DNA from: an uncultured Lachnospiraceae bacterium
GTDB taxonomy: Bacteria; Bacillota; Clostridia; Lachnospirales; Lachnospiraceae
Length of the DNA: 64,000 nt
Direction of reading: 5' to 3'
Assembly: GCA_900316625.1 (NCBI GenBank)
Contig: ONDO01000005.1
Location: forward strand, 1-64,000
Shown here piece by piece: positions 54,920 through 64,000 of the stretch. Positions within the stretch are counted from its first letter, which is position 1. Each line of letters begins with the position of its first letter. The translations under genes were made by a program, and so were the position numbers. A model generated the notes under the pieces. It did no database searches and was not told the origin of the DNA. It was given only the letters and a program-made list of their open reading frames with translations.

Positions 54920-55453
54920 TTACAGTTCTTCCGGATACTCTTCTACCGTATGAATCTTATAGCGATCCATACGCTTTAACATATCAAGTATCTCATCGTT
55001 CGGTTCCCAGAGAACCTTAATCTCCTGATTCTTCTCCTTGTTGTTTACAACCATGACATAGTAGCGAACACTCGGATCATGGGAGAGGCAATCAAAAGTC
55101 TTCATTCCATTGCCAACGTATTGCATAACTGGCTTGGAGTGTGTCGGTGCCATTACTACAATATCCTCCTGGTGCACAGATACCAGGATTTTTCTCTTTC
55201 TACCACCCTTGACGCGGGCAATATCGATGGCTCCATTGGTATAATTATAGTCGAATTCAATTCTGAGATTCTGAATCTCCCACCATGCGAGCAGTGCAAA
55301 GAGCAGGGTCGGAATCAGAAAGATCCCCAGTGTAATAATGGAGAGGAAGACGTTCAGAATCGTAATTCCGATCGTGATATAAGCAAGAATTCTTGCTCCC
55401 TTCGGCTCCTGCCGTCTTACTGTCTGCTCGATGAAAATATCCTGCTGATACAT
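54920..55453 (-). CDS. Two-helix membrane protein (DUF6106-like)
   Basis: 177 residues. Two adjacent membrane helices (ILAYITIGITILNVFLSII and LGIFLIPTLLFALLAWW) are followed by a beta-rich domain of about 110 residues (FDYNYTNGAIDIARV onward) of PH-like appearance. AGAGG lies seven bases before the ATG. I believe similar proteins in Lachnospiraceae are listed as DUF6106; no function is known. Stands alone between two terminators. Confidence 0.72.
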   Translation of the reverse strand: MYQQDIFIEQTVRRQEPKGARILAYITIGITILNVFLSIITLGIFLIPTLLFALLAWWEIQNLRIEFDYNYTNGAIDIARVKGGRKRKILVSVHQEDIVVMAPTHSKPVMQYVGNGMKTFDCLSHDPSVRYYVMVVNNKEKNQEIKVLWEPNDEILDMLKRMDRYKIHTVEEYPEEL

Positions 55454-55540
55454 ATGAATACCTCTTTATTGTTGATTTCTGAAGAGATAGCGTGCTTCTC
55501 TTCCTTCCTGCCCTATTATTGTATCGCACTTTGTATTACT

Positions 55541-55576
55541 AGAAAAGCGCCGACAGAATTCTGCCGACGCTTTCTA
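55541..55576 (-). terminator. Terminator after lacZ
   Basis: A 32-base near-palindrome centred on GAATTC: AAAGCGCCGACAGAA (55544-55558) / TTCTGCCGACGCTTT (55559-55573), with G-U pairs at the two non-matching positions on the minus strand. It ends in TTTTC. It lies 52 bp beyond the lacZ stop. Confidence 0.75.
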
Positions 55577-55598
55577 TCATGAATCATATGCAAATGAA

Positions 55599-55627
55599 GG
55601 GCAAGCCTTACATTTCCGAAGGAAAAA
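55599..55627 (-). repeat. Shared 3' element, copy 2 (after lacZ)
   Basis: Directly after the lacZ stop the minus strand reads TTCCTTCGGAAATGTAAGGC followed by TTGCCC. It shares the core CTTCGG-(G)-AAATGTAA-(A/G)-GC with the element after pfkA (28569-28595). The hairpin stem here is TTTCC/GGAAA around TTC. Confidence 0.45.
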
Positions 55628-58654
<3,027 letters not shown>

Positions 58655-58670
58655 TCATCCTTATTTCTAT

Positions 58671-59519
58671 TTACTTAACAGCACCGGTAATACCTTCTGC
58701 AAACTGTTTCTGCAGTACGAAGAAGATTACCATGGTAGGAATGGAGCAGAAAAGTACGCCCATCATCAGAACACCATAATCGGTGGTATAGCCGGATGCC
58801 AGGTTAGCAATCAGCATAGGCATAGTTCTTGCAGTATCACTGTTCATAACTACCTTCGGCCACAGGTAAGCGTTCCATGCGCTCATGAAGGTAATAACTG
58901 CTGCTGCAGCATAGGTGGATCTCATTACCGGAAGATACATACGGAAGAAGATCGCGAATTCATTTAATCCGTCGATTCTGGCTGCCTCCATGATATCAGG
59001 AGGGAAGTTTCTGGAATTCTGACGGAACATCATGATCATGAAGGGTGTAGAGATTGCAGGAAGGATGAAGCCCCAAACCGTGTTCAGAAGTTTCATGGAA
59101 GAAATCAGCTTGAACAGAGGGATCATGGTTGCAACCTGCGGTACCATCATTGCAAGAAGAAGGATCGCAAACAGCTTATCTTTAGCCTTGTCATGGTAGA
59201 GCTCGAAGCCGTAACCTGCCAGAGAGCAGATGAAGAGGCAGAGGATAGTCTGTACGCTTGCGTAGAGGAAGGAATTTCCCATACTTCCCCAGAGAGTACC
59301 ACCATTTTTGGTTGCGGACTGTTTTAAAAGGTTTGCGAAGTTAACTGCTGCCTGGTCACCGAACCAGATCTTACCTCTTGCAACATCAACTGTATTATTG
59401 GTAGCTGCTGTAATCATCCAGAAAAGAGGGAATACCGAGATGAAGGACCAGATGATCAGGAAGATATAAGAAGGAATCAAACGACGCTGAATCTGGGATT
59501 TATTTCTTGTCTTAGTCAC
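58671..59519 (-). CDS. Sugar ABC importer permease (MalG/LacG type)
   Basis: 282 residues from a GTG at 59517-59519 with AGGTGA at good spacing; a GTG three codons earlier lies inside that site. Six membrane helices. The EAA loop, which docks the ATPase, is EAARIDGLNEFAIFFRMYLP. Ends with KQFAEGITGAVK, the standard C-terminus. Overlaps the other permease gene by 8 bp. Confidence 0.95.
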   Translation of the reverse strand: MTKTRNKSQIQRRLIPSYIFLIIWSFISVFPLFWMITAATNNTVDVARGKIWFGDQAAVNFANLLKQSATKNGGTLWGSMGNSFLYASVQTILCLFICSLAGYGFELYHDKAKDKLFAILLLAMMVPQVATMIPLFKLISSMKLLNTVWGFILPAISTPFMIMMFRQNSRNFPPDIMEAARIDGLNEFAIFFRMYLPVMRSTYAAAAVITFMSAWNAYLWPKVVMNSDTARTMPMLIANLASGYTTDYGVLMMGVLFCSIPTMVIFFVLQKQFAEGITGAVK

Positions 59520-60420
59520 GAGAATCACCTACTTTCAGATTGATCAGGGACAGAATTGCGACCATGATGAAGATCAGGAAGGACATTGCAGATGCATATC
59601 CAAAGCTGTGATTCTGCCATGCTGCATCATAGATGTAATGAGACATGGTCTCGGTTGTCTGTGCAGGACCACCCTTGGTCAGGTTCATAGACTCATCGAA
59701 GAGCTGGAGGGTACCATTGATAGACATAATACCGGTCATAACGATCGTCGGCTTCAGGAGCGGAGCTGTAATCTTCCAGAAAGTCTGCCAGCCATTTGCA
59801 CCGTCAATCTTAGCTGCTTCATATACGGAATACTCGATATTCTGAAGACCAGCCAGGAAGAATACCATGTTGTATCCTGTCCATCTCCAGATCAGAGCAA
59901 CGATGATAACTCCACGAGCAGTACTTGTGGTTCCGAGCCAGTTGATATTTGAGGAAATCCAGCCAAGCTTCAGAAGTACATCATTGATCAGACCATTGGT
60001 TGCAAACAGGGACTTGAAGATCAGGGAATAAGATACCAGGGAGGTTGCACAAGGCAGGAAGACCATGGTTCTGAAGAGTCCTCTGCATCTCAGATCTCTG
60101 TTATTCAGAATCTGTGCAAGAAGCATTGCGAGTACCAGCATGATGGGTACTTCGATAATCAGATAGAGGAAAGTGACGAAGATAGATCTCGTAAATACCT
60201 TATCTGAGAACATCCATGTGTAGTTGAAGAAAATGGATTTTCCGGTCTCGGGCAGGAATTTCATGTTCGCAAGTGAACCGGTCTGCAGAGACATAATAAA
60301 TGCGTGGAACATCGGATAGAAGCTCATGATGAAGATCATGATGGATGCGGGAGCAAGGAAGATCCAACCTGCTGCCTGCTGCTTCTTCTGGACGTTCATT
60401 CCTTTTTTTGTGTTTTTCAA
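59512..60420 (-). CDS. Sugar ABC importer permease (MalF/LacF type)
   Basis: 302 residues from the TTG at 60418-60420, preceded by GGGGGG at seven bases; the ATG seven codons later has its site too close. Six membrane helices and the EAA loop EAAKIDGANGWQTFWKITAP. Forms the channel with the downstream permease. A hairpin separates it from the binding-protein gene. Confidence 0.93.
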   Translation of the reverse strand: MKNTKKGMNVQKKQQAAGWIFLAPASIMIFIMSFYPMFHAFIMSLQTGSLANMKFLPETGKSIFFNYTWMFSDKVFTRSIFVTFLYLIIEVPIMLVLAMLLAQILNNRDLRCRGLFRTMVFLPCATSLVSYSLIFKSLFATNGLINDVLLKLGWISSNINWLGTTSTARGVIIVALIWRWTGYNMVFFLAGLQNIEYSVYEAAKIDGANGWQTFWKITAPLLKPTIVMTGIMSINGTLQLFDESMNLTKGGPAQTTETMSHYIYDAAWQNHSFGYASAMSFLIFIMVAILSLINLKVGDSRD

Positions 60421-60509
60421 AGGAAATCCCCCCTTTAATAGAAGATATGAATTGGTTTCTTCGATGTCTTTTGACATCTAGTTCTCCCCAGAGGGATGGA
60501 TCTCTGAGA

Positions 60510-60546
60510 AGAAAAACGGAGAGTCGGAATCTCCGACTCCCCGTTT
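60510..60546 (-). terminator. Intra-operon hairpin between binding protein and permeases
   Basis: Stem AAACGGAGAGTCGGA (60514-60528) / TCCGACTCCCCGTTT (60532-60546), one mismatch, 3-nt loop, with T-run on the minus strand. It lies inside the operon, so it is probably a partial terminator giving more binding protein than permease. Confidence 0.85.
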
Positions 60547-60591
60547 CAGCTTTTATCGGATTATTGCAAGCAATTCTCTTTTCGCTGGAAA

Positions 60592-61947
60592 TTACTCTGC
60601 GCTCTCCATGGAATGAACAAGCTGTTCCTGAGCATCCTTAAGTGCGGTAGCAGTATCAGTACCATTGATGATGTTCTGGATTGCACCAGCAACCTGGGTA
60701 CGGCAAGGATAATGGAAATCAGACTGCTCAACGATAGGAACGTTTTCGCCCATTGCCACGATGTCAGCGTATATTGCCTGGCCATTGAAGAAATCAACAC
60801 CCTGGTTGTAAACATCGGACTTACCAGCGCTAAGGCAGGTAGTGATTACACCACCATTGGTGAGAGCTGCATCATAGGTCTCCATTGCGCCTTCGCCACC
60901 ACCAAAGGTATAAGCGAGGAAGTCTTTTGCAAGGTCAACATTCTTGCAAGCGCCGGTGATATAGAGGGAAGAACCACCGTTGGACGCGAAACCTTCCTTA
61001 CCATTTCCTTCAAGAGTAGGCATAGTAGTGATTGCCCACTTACCTGCGTTAGCATCAACCTGCTCCATGGTAGGAATGATCCAGTTACCATTCATAACAC
61101 CTGCAACCTTATCAGCTACGATGGTGTTGTCAGTGTAGTCAGACCAGTCATTTGCAAGGTAGAGAACATTGTCCTGAGCAAGCTTAACGATAACGTTGAT
61201 AACATCTGCAACAGTCTGGTTGGAATCAAGCTGAGGCTTTCCGTCAGCGAACTGGGAAACACCTTCTGCCTGAAGCATCATGTAAGGAAGATCGTTTCCG
61301 TCACCATCCATGGAAAGAAGGTAAAGACCGGTCTTTTCATAAACTGCCTTACCGATTTCATCGAACTGATCCCAGGAGATTCCCTTCATGTCTTCTACAG
61401 TGTAACCAGCCTGCTCAAGAGCATCGGTTCTGTAAGCCATGATTACGGTTCCGTTATCAACGGGAGCACCATAGTGCTTGCCATCGATAGTGGAGTAGGA
61501 AAGCTTCTCAGCTCCGAAATCATCCCAGTTGATATCAGCGTCTTCAAGGCTCTGCCATGCGTTAGGATAATCGGTAACGTACTTCTTGATGTAATGATCC
61601 TGGAAAAGGACGATGTCAGGAAGCTGGCTGTAATCATCGGAAGAACCAGCAAGTGTAACCTTATCTTCAACATCGGAAGACTGGGACTGTTCCTGGATGA
61701 TGAGCTTGAAATCGGGATTCTTCTTCTGATAAGCCTTCTCAGCTGCCTCGAGTGCAGGAATATTGAAGTTCTTATCCCATGCTGCTACGGATAAGGTGTT
61801 CTCATCCTCAGAAGCAGTATCTACGGTAGTCTCTTCACCATCAGTAGAACCGGTTGCTGCATCAGAAGCACCATTACTTCCGCATGCTGCAAATGCGCTG
61901 ACTGCCAGTACCCCTACCAGCATCATTGACAAAACTTTCTTTTTCAT
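60592..61947 (-). CDS. Sugar-binding lipoprotein of ABC importer
   Basis: 451 residues. Signal peptide with lipobox SAFAACGSN, Cys22 lipidated after cleavage; a Ser/Thr/Glu-rich linker follows. The mature part has the family-1 solute-binding fold: NTLSVAAWDKNF at the start, and WSDYTDNTIVADKVAGVMNG in the middle. With the neighbouring beta-galactosidase, a lactose or beta-galactoside ligand is probable. GGAGG precedes the ATG. Confidence 0.94.
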   Translation of the reverse strand: MKKKVLSMMLVGVLAVSAFAACGSNGASDAATGSTDGEETTVDTASEDENTLSVAAWDKNFNIPALEAAEKAYQKKNPDFKLIIQEQSQSSDVEDKVTLAGSSDDYSQLPDIVLFQDHYIKKYVTDYPNAWQSLEDADINWDDFGAEKLSYSTIDGKHYGAPVDNGTVIMAYRTDALEQAGYTVEDMKGISWDQFDEIGKAVYEKTGLYLLSMDGDGNDLPYMMLQAEGVSQFADGKPQLDSNQTVADVINVIVKLAQDNVLYLANDWSDYTDNTIVADKVAGVMNGNWIIPTMEQVDANAGKWAITTMPTLEGNGKEGFASNGGSSLYITGACKNVDLAKDFLAYTFGGGEGAMETYDAALTNGGVITTCLSAGKSDVYNQGVDFFNGQAIYADIVAMGENVPIVEQSDFHYPCRTQVAGAIQNIINGTDTATALKDAQEQLVHSMESAE

Positions 61948-62048
61948 ACAAACCCTCCTTGTAGGTTTTGGAAAGAATTTTCAATTCAACTCTGCACCCC
62001 TTGTACAAGTTGTATATTTTTCTTTCCATTTCTCTTGAATATGTGTCT

Positions 62049-62100
62049 ATTATATCTTGTCGAAGAGTTTATAGTGCGTAGAAAAAATCCTAAATAGTGC
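62049..62100 (-). promoter_or_regulatory. Importer promoter with direct repeats for the AraC-type activator
   Basis: -10 TATAAT at 62049-62054 (minus strand). In place of a -35 is GCACTA (62072-62077), part of the direct repeat GCACTAT present at 62071-62077 and again at 62094-62100, period 23 bp. Direct repeats covering the -35 fit class II activation by an AraC protein. TGCAAATT, overlapping the upstream repeat, recurs in the araC promoter. Confidence 0.6.
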
Positions 62101-62141
62101 AAATTCGATTTATGATTTCGTTATTTTTTCGTTGATAATCG

Positions 62142-63083
62142 CTATTCTTTTCCTTCCCAGCCTTTTTCAGCACTGATCAGAAAATCCGTAAGAAGCCCGT
62201 TATGACTGCGTTCTTCGGTCTTCCACTGGTATGGAGTACGACCGGTAATCTTTCGGAAGTTCCGGTTGAATGTTGAAGGTGTCTGATACCCAACTCTGAT
62301 TCCGAGTTCCTCCATCGAGAGATCCTCTTTTCTCATCAGACGACATGCTTCTTTAATACGAATCGAATTAATGTAGTCATTCGGCTTCATATTCATGGCA
62401 TCTTCAAAGACTTTGCGGAAGTGAGATTCACTTAGTCCGCACATAGAAGCCATCTCATAGATCTTGATATCCTCTGCATAATGATCATTTACATAACCGA
62501 TCGCCTTTTTGATATATTCACTGAGCTTATCGTTCTTCCTGGTCTGTACTCTTTCTTCGTCCAGACGCAGAGTTTCAATAACAAAAGCACGAAGATATCC
62601 TTTTACCGCATCCTTGTAATAGATCGGTTCTTCCCTGCACTCTCTGATAATAGAGAGGATCAGTTCTGATAGAATCGGATGGTTTGCTTTGGTTTTCATC
62701 GTACCATGCTTATTTACAATTCGAATGATCTCATCCACAGACAGTCTCGAATCCGCCATCTCATCACGAATGAAATTCTCGATATCAACAAATAAGAATT
62801 CCCATTTACAGATATTGCCCGGTGCACTGACTGTCGTATGGGGAATGTTGGCTGGTATCACAGAAAACATATTCCCGCCATAGTGGTAGGTTCTGTCTTC
62901 AATGATCAGTTTCCCATTTCCATGGTAGCAGTATCCGATTTCCAGCAAATTGTGAAAATGTAACATACCTTCATATCCAAGACCATATTCCTGCTCCCAA
63001 CCTTTTCCAAGCTTGGGTAATACATAATCGCCTGCAGGCAGTGTATAGTAGCGAAATTCAAGTTTCTTCTTCGTTTTTGTCAT
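62142..63083 (-). CDS. AraC-family transcriptional activator
   Basis: 313 residues from the ATG at 63081-63083 (GGAGG upstream); a longer frame into the promoter is rejected. N-terminal cupin sensor (MLHFHNLLEIGYCYHGNG, FSVIPANIPHTT). C-terminal double helix-turn-helix with IYEMASMCGLSESHFRKVF and LGIRVGYQTPSTFNRNFRKI, TGRTPYQW. It lies 195 bp upstream of the binding-protein gene, same strand, and is the likely regulator of the importer-lacZ operon. Confidence 0.94.
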   Translation of the reverse strand: MTKTKKKLEFRYYTLPAGDYVLPKLGKGWEQEYGLGYEGMLHFHNLLEIGYCYHGNGKLIIEDRTYHYGGNMFSVIPANIPHTTVSAPGNICKWEFLFVDIENFIRDEMADSRLSVDEIIRIVNKHGTMKTKANHPILSELILSIIRECREEPIYYKDAVKGYLRAFVIETLRLDEERVQTRKNDKLSEYIKKAIGYVNDHYAEDIKIYEMASMCGLSESHFRKVFEDAMNMKPNDYINSIRIKEACRLMRKEDLSMEELGIRVGYQTPSTFNRNFRKITGRTPYQWKTEERSHNGLLTDFLISAEKGWEGKE

Positions 63084-63120
63084 ATTCAATGCCCCTCCTA
63101 TTCCCCTGGACCAGCATATA

Positions 63121-63207
63121 ATTTGCAAATTCAACGGTTTAACGTGTAAAACCATAAGCATTTTCGCAACTTTTATCATTATAGGCTTTTTTTTGCAAAT
63201 TTGACAA
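63121..63207 (-). promoter_or_regulatory. araC-type gene promoter with repeated TTTGCAAATT boxes
   Basis: -35 TTGTCA (63202-63207), 18 bp, -10 TATAAT (63178-63183), minus strand. ATTTGCAAATT (63121-63131), containing a 10-bp palindrome, recurs as TTTGCAAATTT near 63192-63202 beside the -35. The two copies suggest autoregulation. Confidence 0.55.
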
Positions 63208-63270
63208 TACTTTCGTTGCCTGCTTACTCAATGAAAAGTAATACGCCCTTTCGTGAAGCATTCGATAAAT

Positions 63271-63306
63271 AAAAAAACCTGCCACCCAAAACTTCGGGTG
63301 ACAGGT
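63271..63306 (-). terminator. Rho-independent terminator after rpsR
   Basis: ACCTGCCACCC pairs with GGGTGACAGGT (one mismatch) across an 8-nt loop; seven T follow on the minus strand. Ends the rpsF-ssb-rpsR transcript. Confidence 0.93.
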
Positions 63307-63328
63307 CCCATTCACTTAAGTATTACGA

Positions 63329-63586
63329 TCAATCCTGAACGTAAGGCATAAGAGCGATATGACGTGCACGCTTGATTGCGGTGGTCAGCTCTCTCTGATG
63401 CTTAGCACAGTTACCGGTGATACGGCGAGGAAGGATCTTACCTCTCTCGGAAACGTACTTCTTAAGGGTGTTGGTATCCTTGTAATCGATAACAGCTTCT
63501 GCTCCGCAGAATACACAAACCTTTCTTTTTCTGTGCATCGGACGTCTTCTGGGTCCGCCTGCATGCTCTTCTTTATTGAATGCCAT
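63329..63586 (-). CDS. rpsR: Ribosomal protein S18 (zinc-type)
   Basis: 85 residues from the ATG at 63584-63586 with AGGAGG upstream. The CVFCG pair plus GNCAKHQR gives a three-Cys-one-His zinc site, so this is the C+ form. Binds S6 in the 30S platform. It follows ssb by 22 bp, the common Firmicute order. Confidence 0.97.
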   Translation of the reverse strand: MAFNKEEHAGGPRRRPMHRKRKVCVFCGAEAVIDYKDTNTLKKYVSERGKILPRRITGNCAKHQRELTTAIKRARHIALMPYVQD

Positions 63587-63608
63587 GTTAGAACCTCCTA
63601 ATCTGGAA

Positions 63609-64000
63609 TTAGAACGGGAGTTTATCATCAACTCCGTCTGGAATGTTCATAAAATCATCTCCGGCGCCGCCGGCAGGCTGTGAAGGTGCGGAAGAACCGT
63701 CAAATCCACCACCCTGGGAATTGTAAGACTGTGAAGCATTCTTAGATTCAGCGAATTCAATGTTGTTGGCAATGATATTAAACCCGTAGACCTTCTGGCC
63801 TTCTTTATTCGTGTAATTATCGTTCTGAATTTCGCCTTCAAGAAGAATCTTCGTGCCCTTCTTGATATACTTCTCAACGAACTCACCAGTCTTACCGAAA
63901 GCAGTACAATTAAAAAAATCTGCAGTCGGCTGACCATCTACCTTACGGCGACGATCAACAGCAAGGGAAAACTTCGCGATAGCGGTGTTAGATGCTCCGC
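63609..64000 (-). CDS. ssb: Single-stranded DNA-binding protein, 5' part cut off
   Basis: 130 codons visible from the window edge to a TAA at 63609-63611. The OB fold reads [43 protein letters not shown] and [10 protein letters not shown]. The Gly/Ser-rich linker ends in DDKLPF, the acidic tip that recruits repair and replication partners. The N-terminal 15-20 residues lie outside the window. Confidence 0.97.
   Translation of the reverse strand, partial: GASNTAIAKFSLAVDRRRKVDGQPTADFFNCTAFGKTGEFVEKYIKKGTKILLEGEIQNDNYTNKEGQKVYGFNIIANNIEFAESKNASQSYNSQGGGFDGSSAPSQPAGGAGDDFMNIPDGVDDKLPF

Noticed and set aside
60613..61794. 393-codon frame antisense to the sugar-binding protein
   Set aside because: Shadow of a highly biased gene; no start site and no recognisable family.
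62000..62009. CTTGTACAAG palindrome in the binding-protein leader, partly repeated near 6756
   Set aside because: Short AT-rich palindrome; the second copy has a mismatch and an unrelated context, so chance is likely.
63647..63937. 96-codon frame on the minus strand inside ssb
   Set aside because: Out of frame with ssb, whose OB fold and DDKLPF end are clear in the neighbouring frame.

Overview
The window looks like chromosome of a flagellated, anaerobic, low-to-mid-GC Firmicute, most likely Clostridia close to Lachnospiraceae. Grounds: the gene families and their order (comEB/sua5 next to an atp operon, gdpP-rplI-dnaB, recR-ybaB-dnaX, ssb-rpsR), a Flp1/DUF5702/DUF6382-type Tad pilus locus, strong GGAGG ribosome-binding sites, tRNAs without encoded CCA, a clostridial 2[4Fe-4S] ferredoxin and MecA. 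Most genes are on the minus strand. No insertion sequence, prophage or CRISPR array was seen.

Layout. 1-3160: heterodimeric ABC exporter (first subunit cut by the window edge). 3240-4434: two tRNA-Pro genes and a ROK glucokinase. 4524-9091: class A penicillin-binding protein, then divergent galM-murG. 9139-10553: HIT protein and a flavodoxin-SCP2 protein. 10621-19893: an eleven-gene Tad/Flp pilus operon (prepilin peptidase, tadZ, tadA, tadB, tadC, a pilin gene that looks broken, DUF5702 TadG-like, TadE-like, second prepilin peptidase, small pseudopilin, FHA protein). 20286-25829: flagellar module (large FliK-like protein, flagellin, FliS) with candidate sigma-D promoters and a candidate CsrA site. 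25879-33426: recR-ybaB-dnaX, pfkA, pepD, a tocopherol-cyclase-like protein, tRNA-Ser and a GreA-type factor. 33456-44587: a long run of GH18, sua5, phosphatase-like protein, comEB, atpZ/atpI and the F-type ATP synthase, with a small coiled-coil gene at its end. 44722-47718: an unusual protein kinase/ParA-like pair divergent from mecA. 47763-48505: redox-disulfide protein divergent from ferredoxin. 48556-52436: dnaB, rplI, gdpP. 52556-55576: MsmX-type ATPase, PucR/CdaR-type regulator, a small membrane protein. 55599-63207: AraC-regulated sugar ABC importer with beta-galactosidase. 63271-64000: rpsR and ssb.

How the parts fit. The beta-galactoside importer lacks its own ATPase; the MsmX/UgpC-type ATPase about 2 kb away on the other strand is the obvious donor. 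Galactose mutarotase, ROK kinase and phosphofructokinase would feed the products to glycolysis. The c-subunit carries the sodium-ligand pattern, so the ATP synthase may run on Na+. The Tad operon ends with an FHA (phosphothreonine-reader) protein, while a Ser/Thr kinase fused to a P-loop-defective ParA-like domain sits 26 kb away with a second ParA-like partner. TadZ itself also lacks a canonical P-loop. I regard this kinase/pseudo-ParA/FHA set as the best candidate for an undescribed system here. The apparent frameshift in the only Flp-type pilin gene, inside an otherwise intact locus, is the most concrete anomaly.
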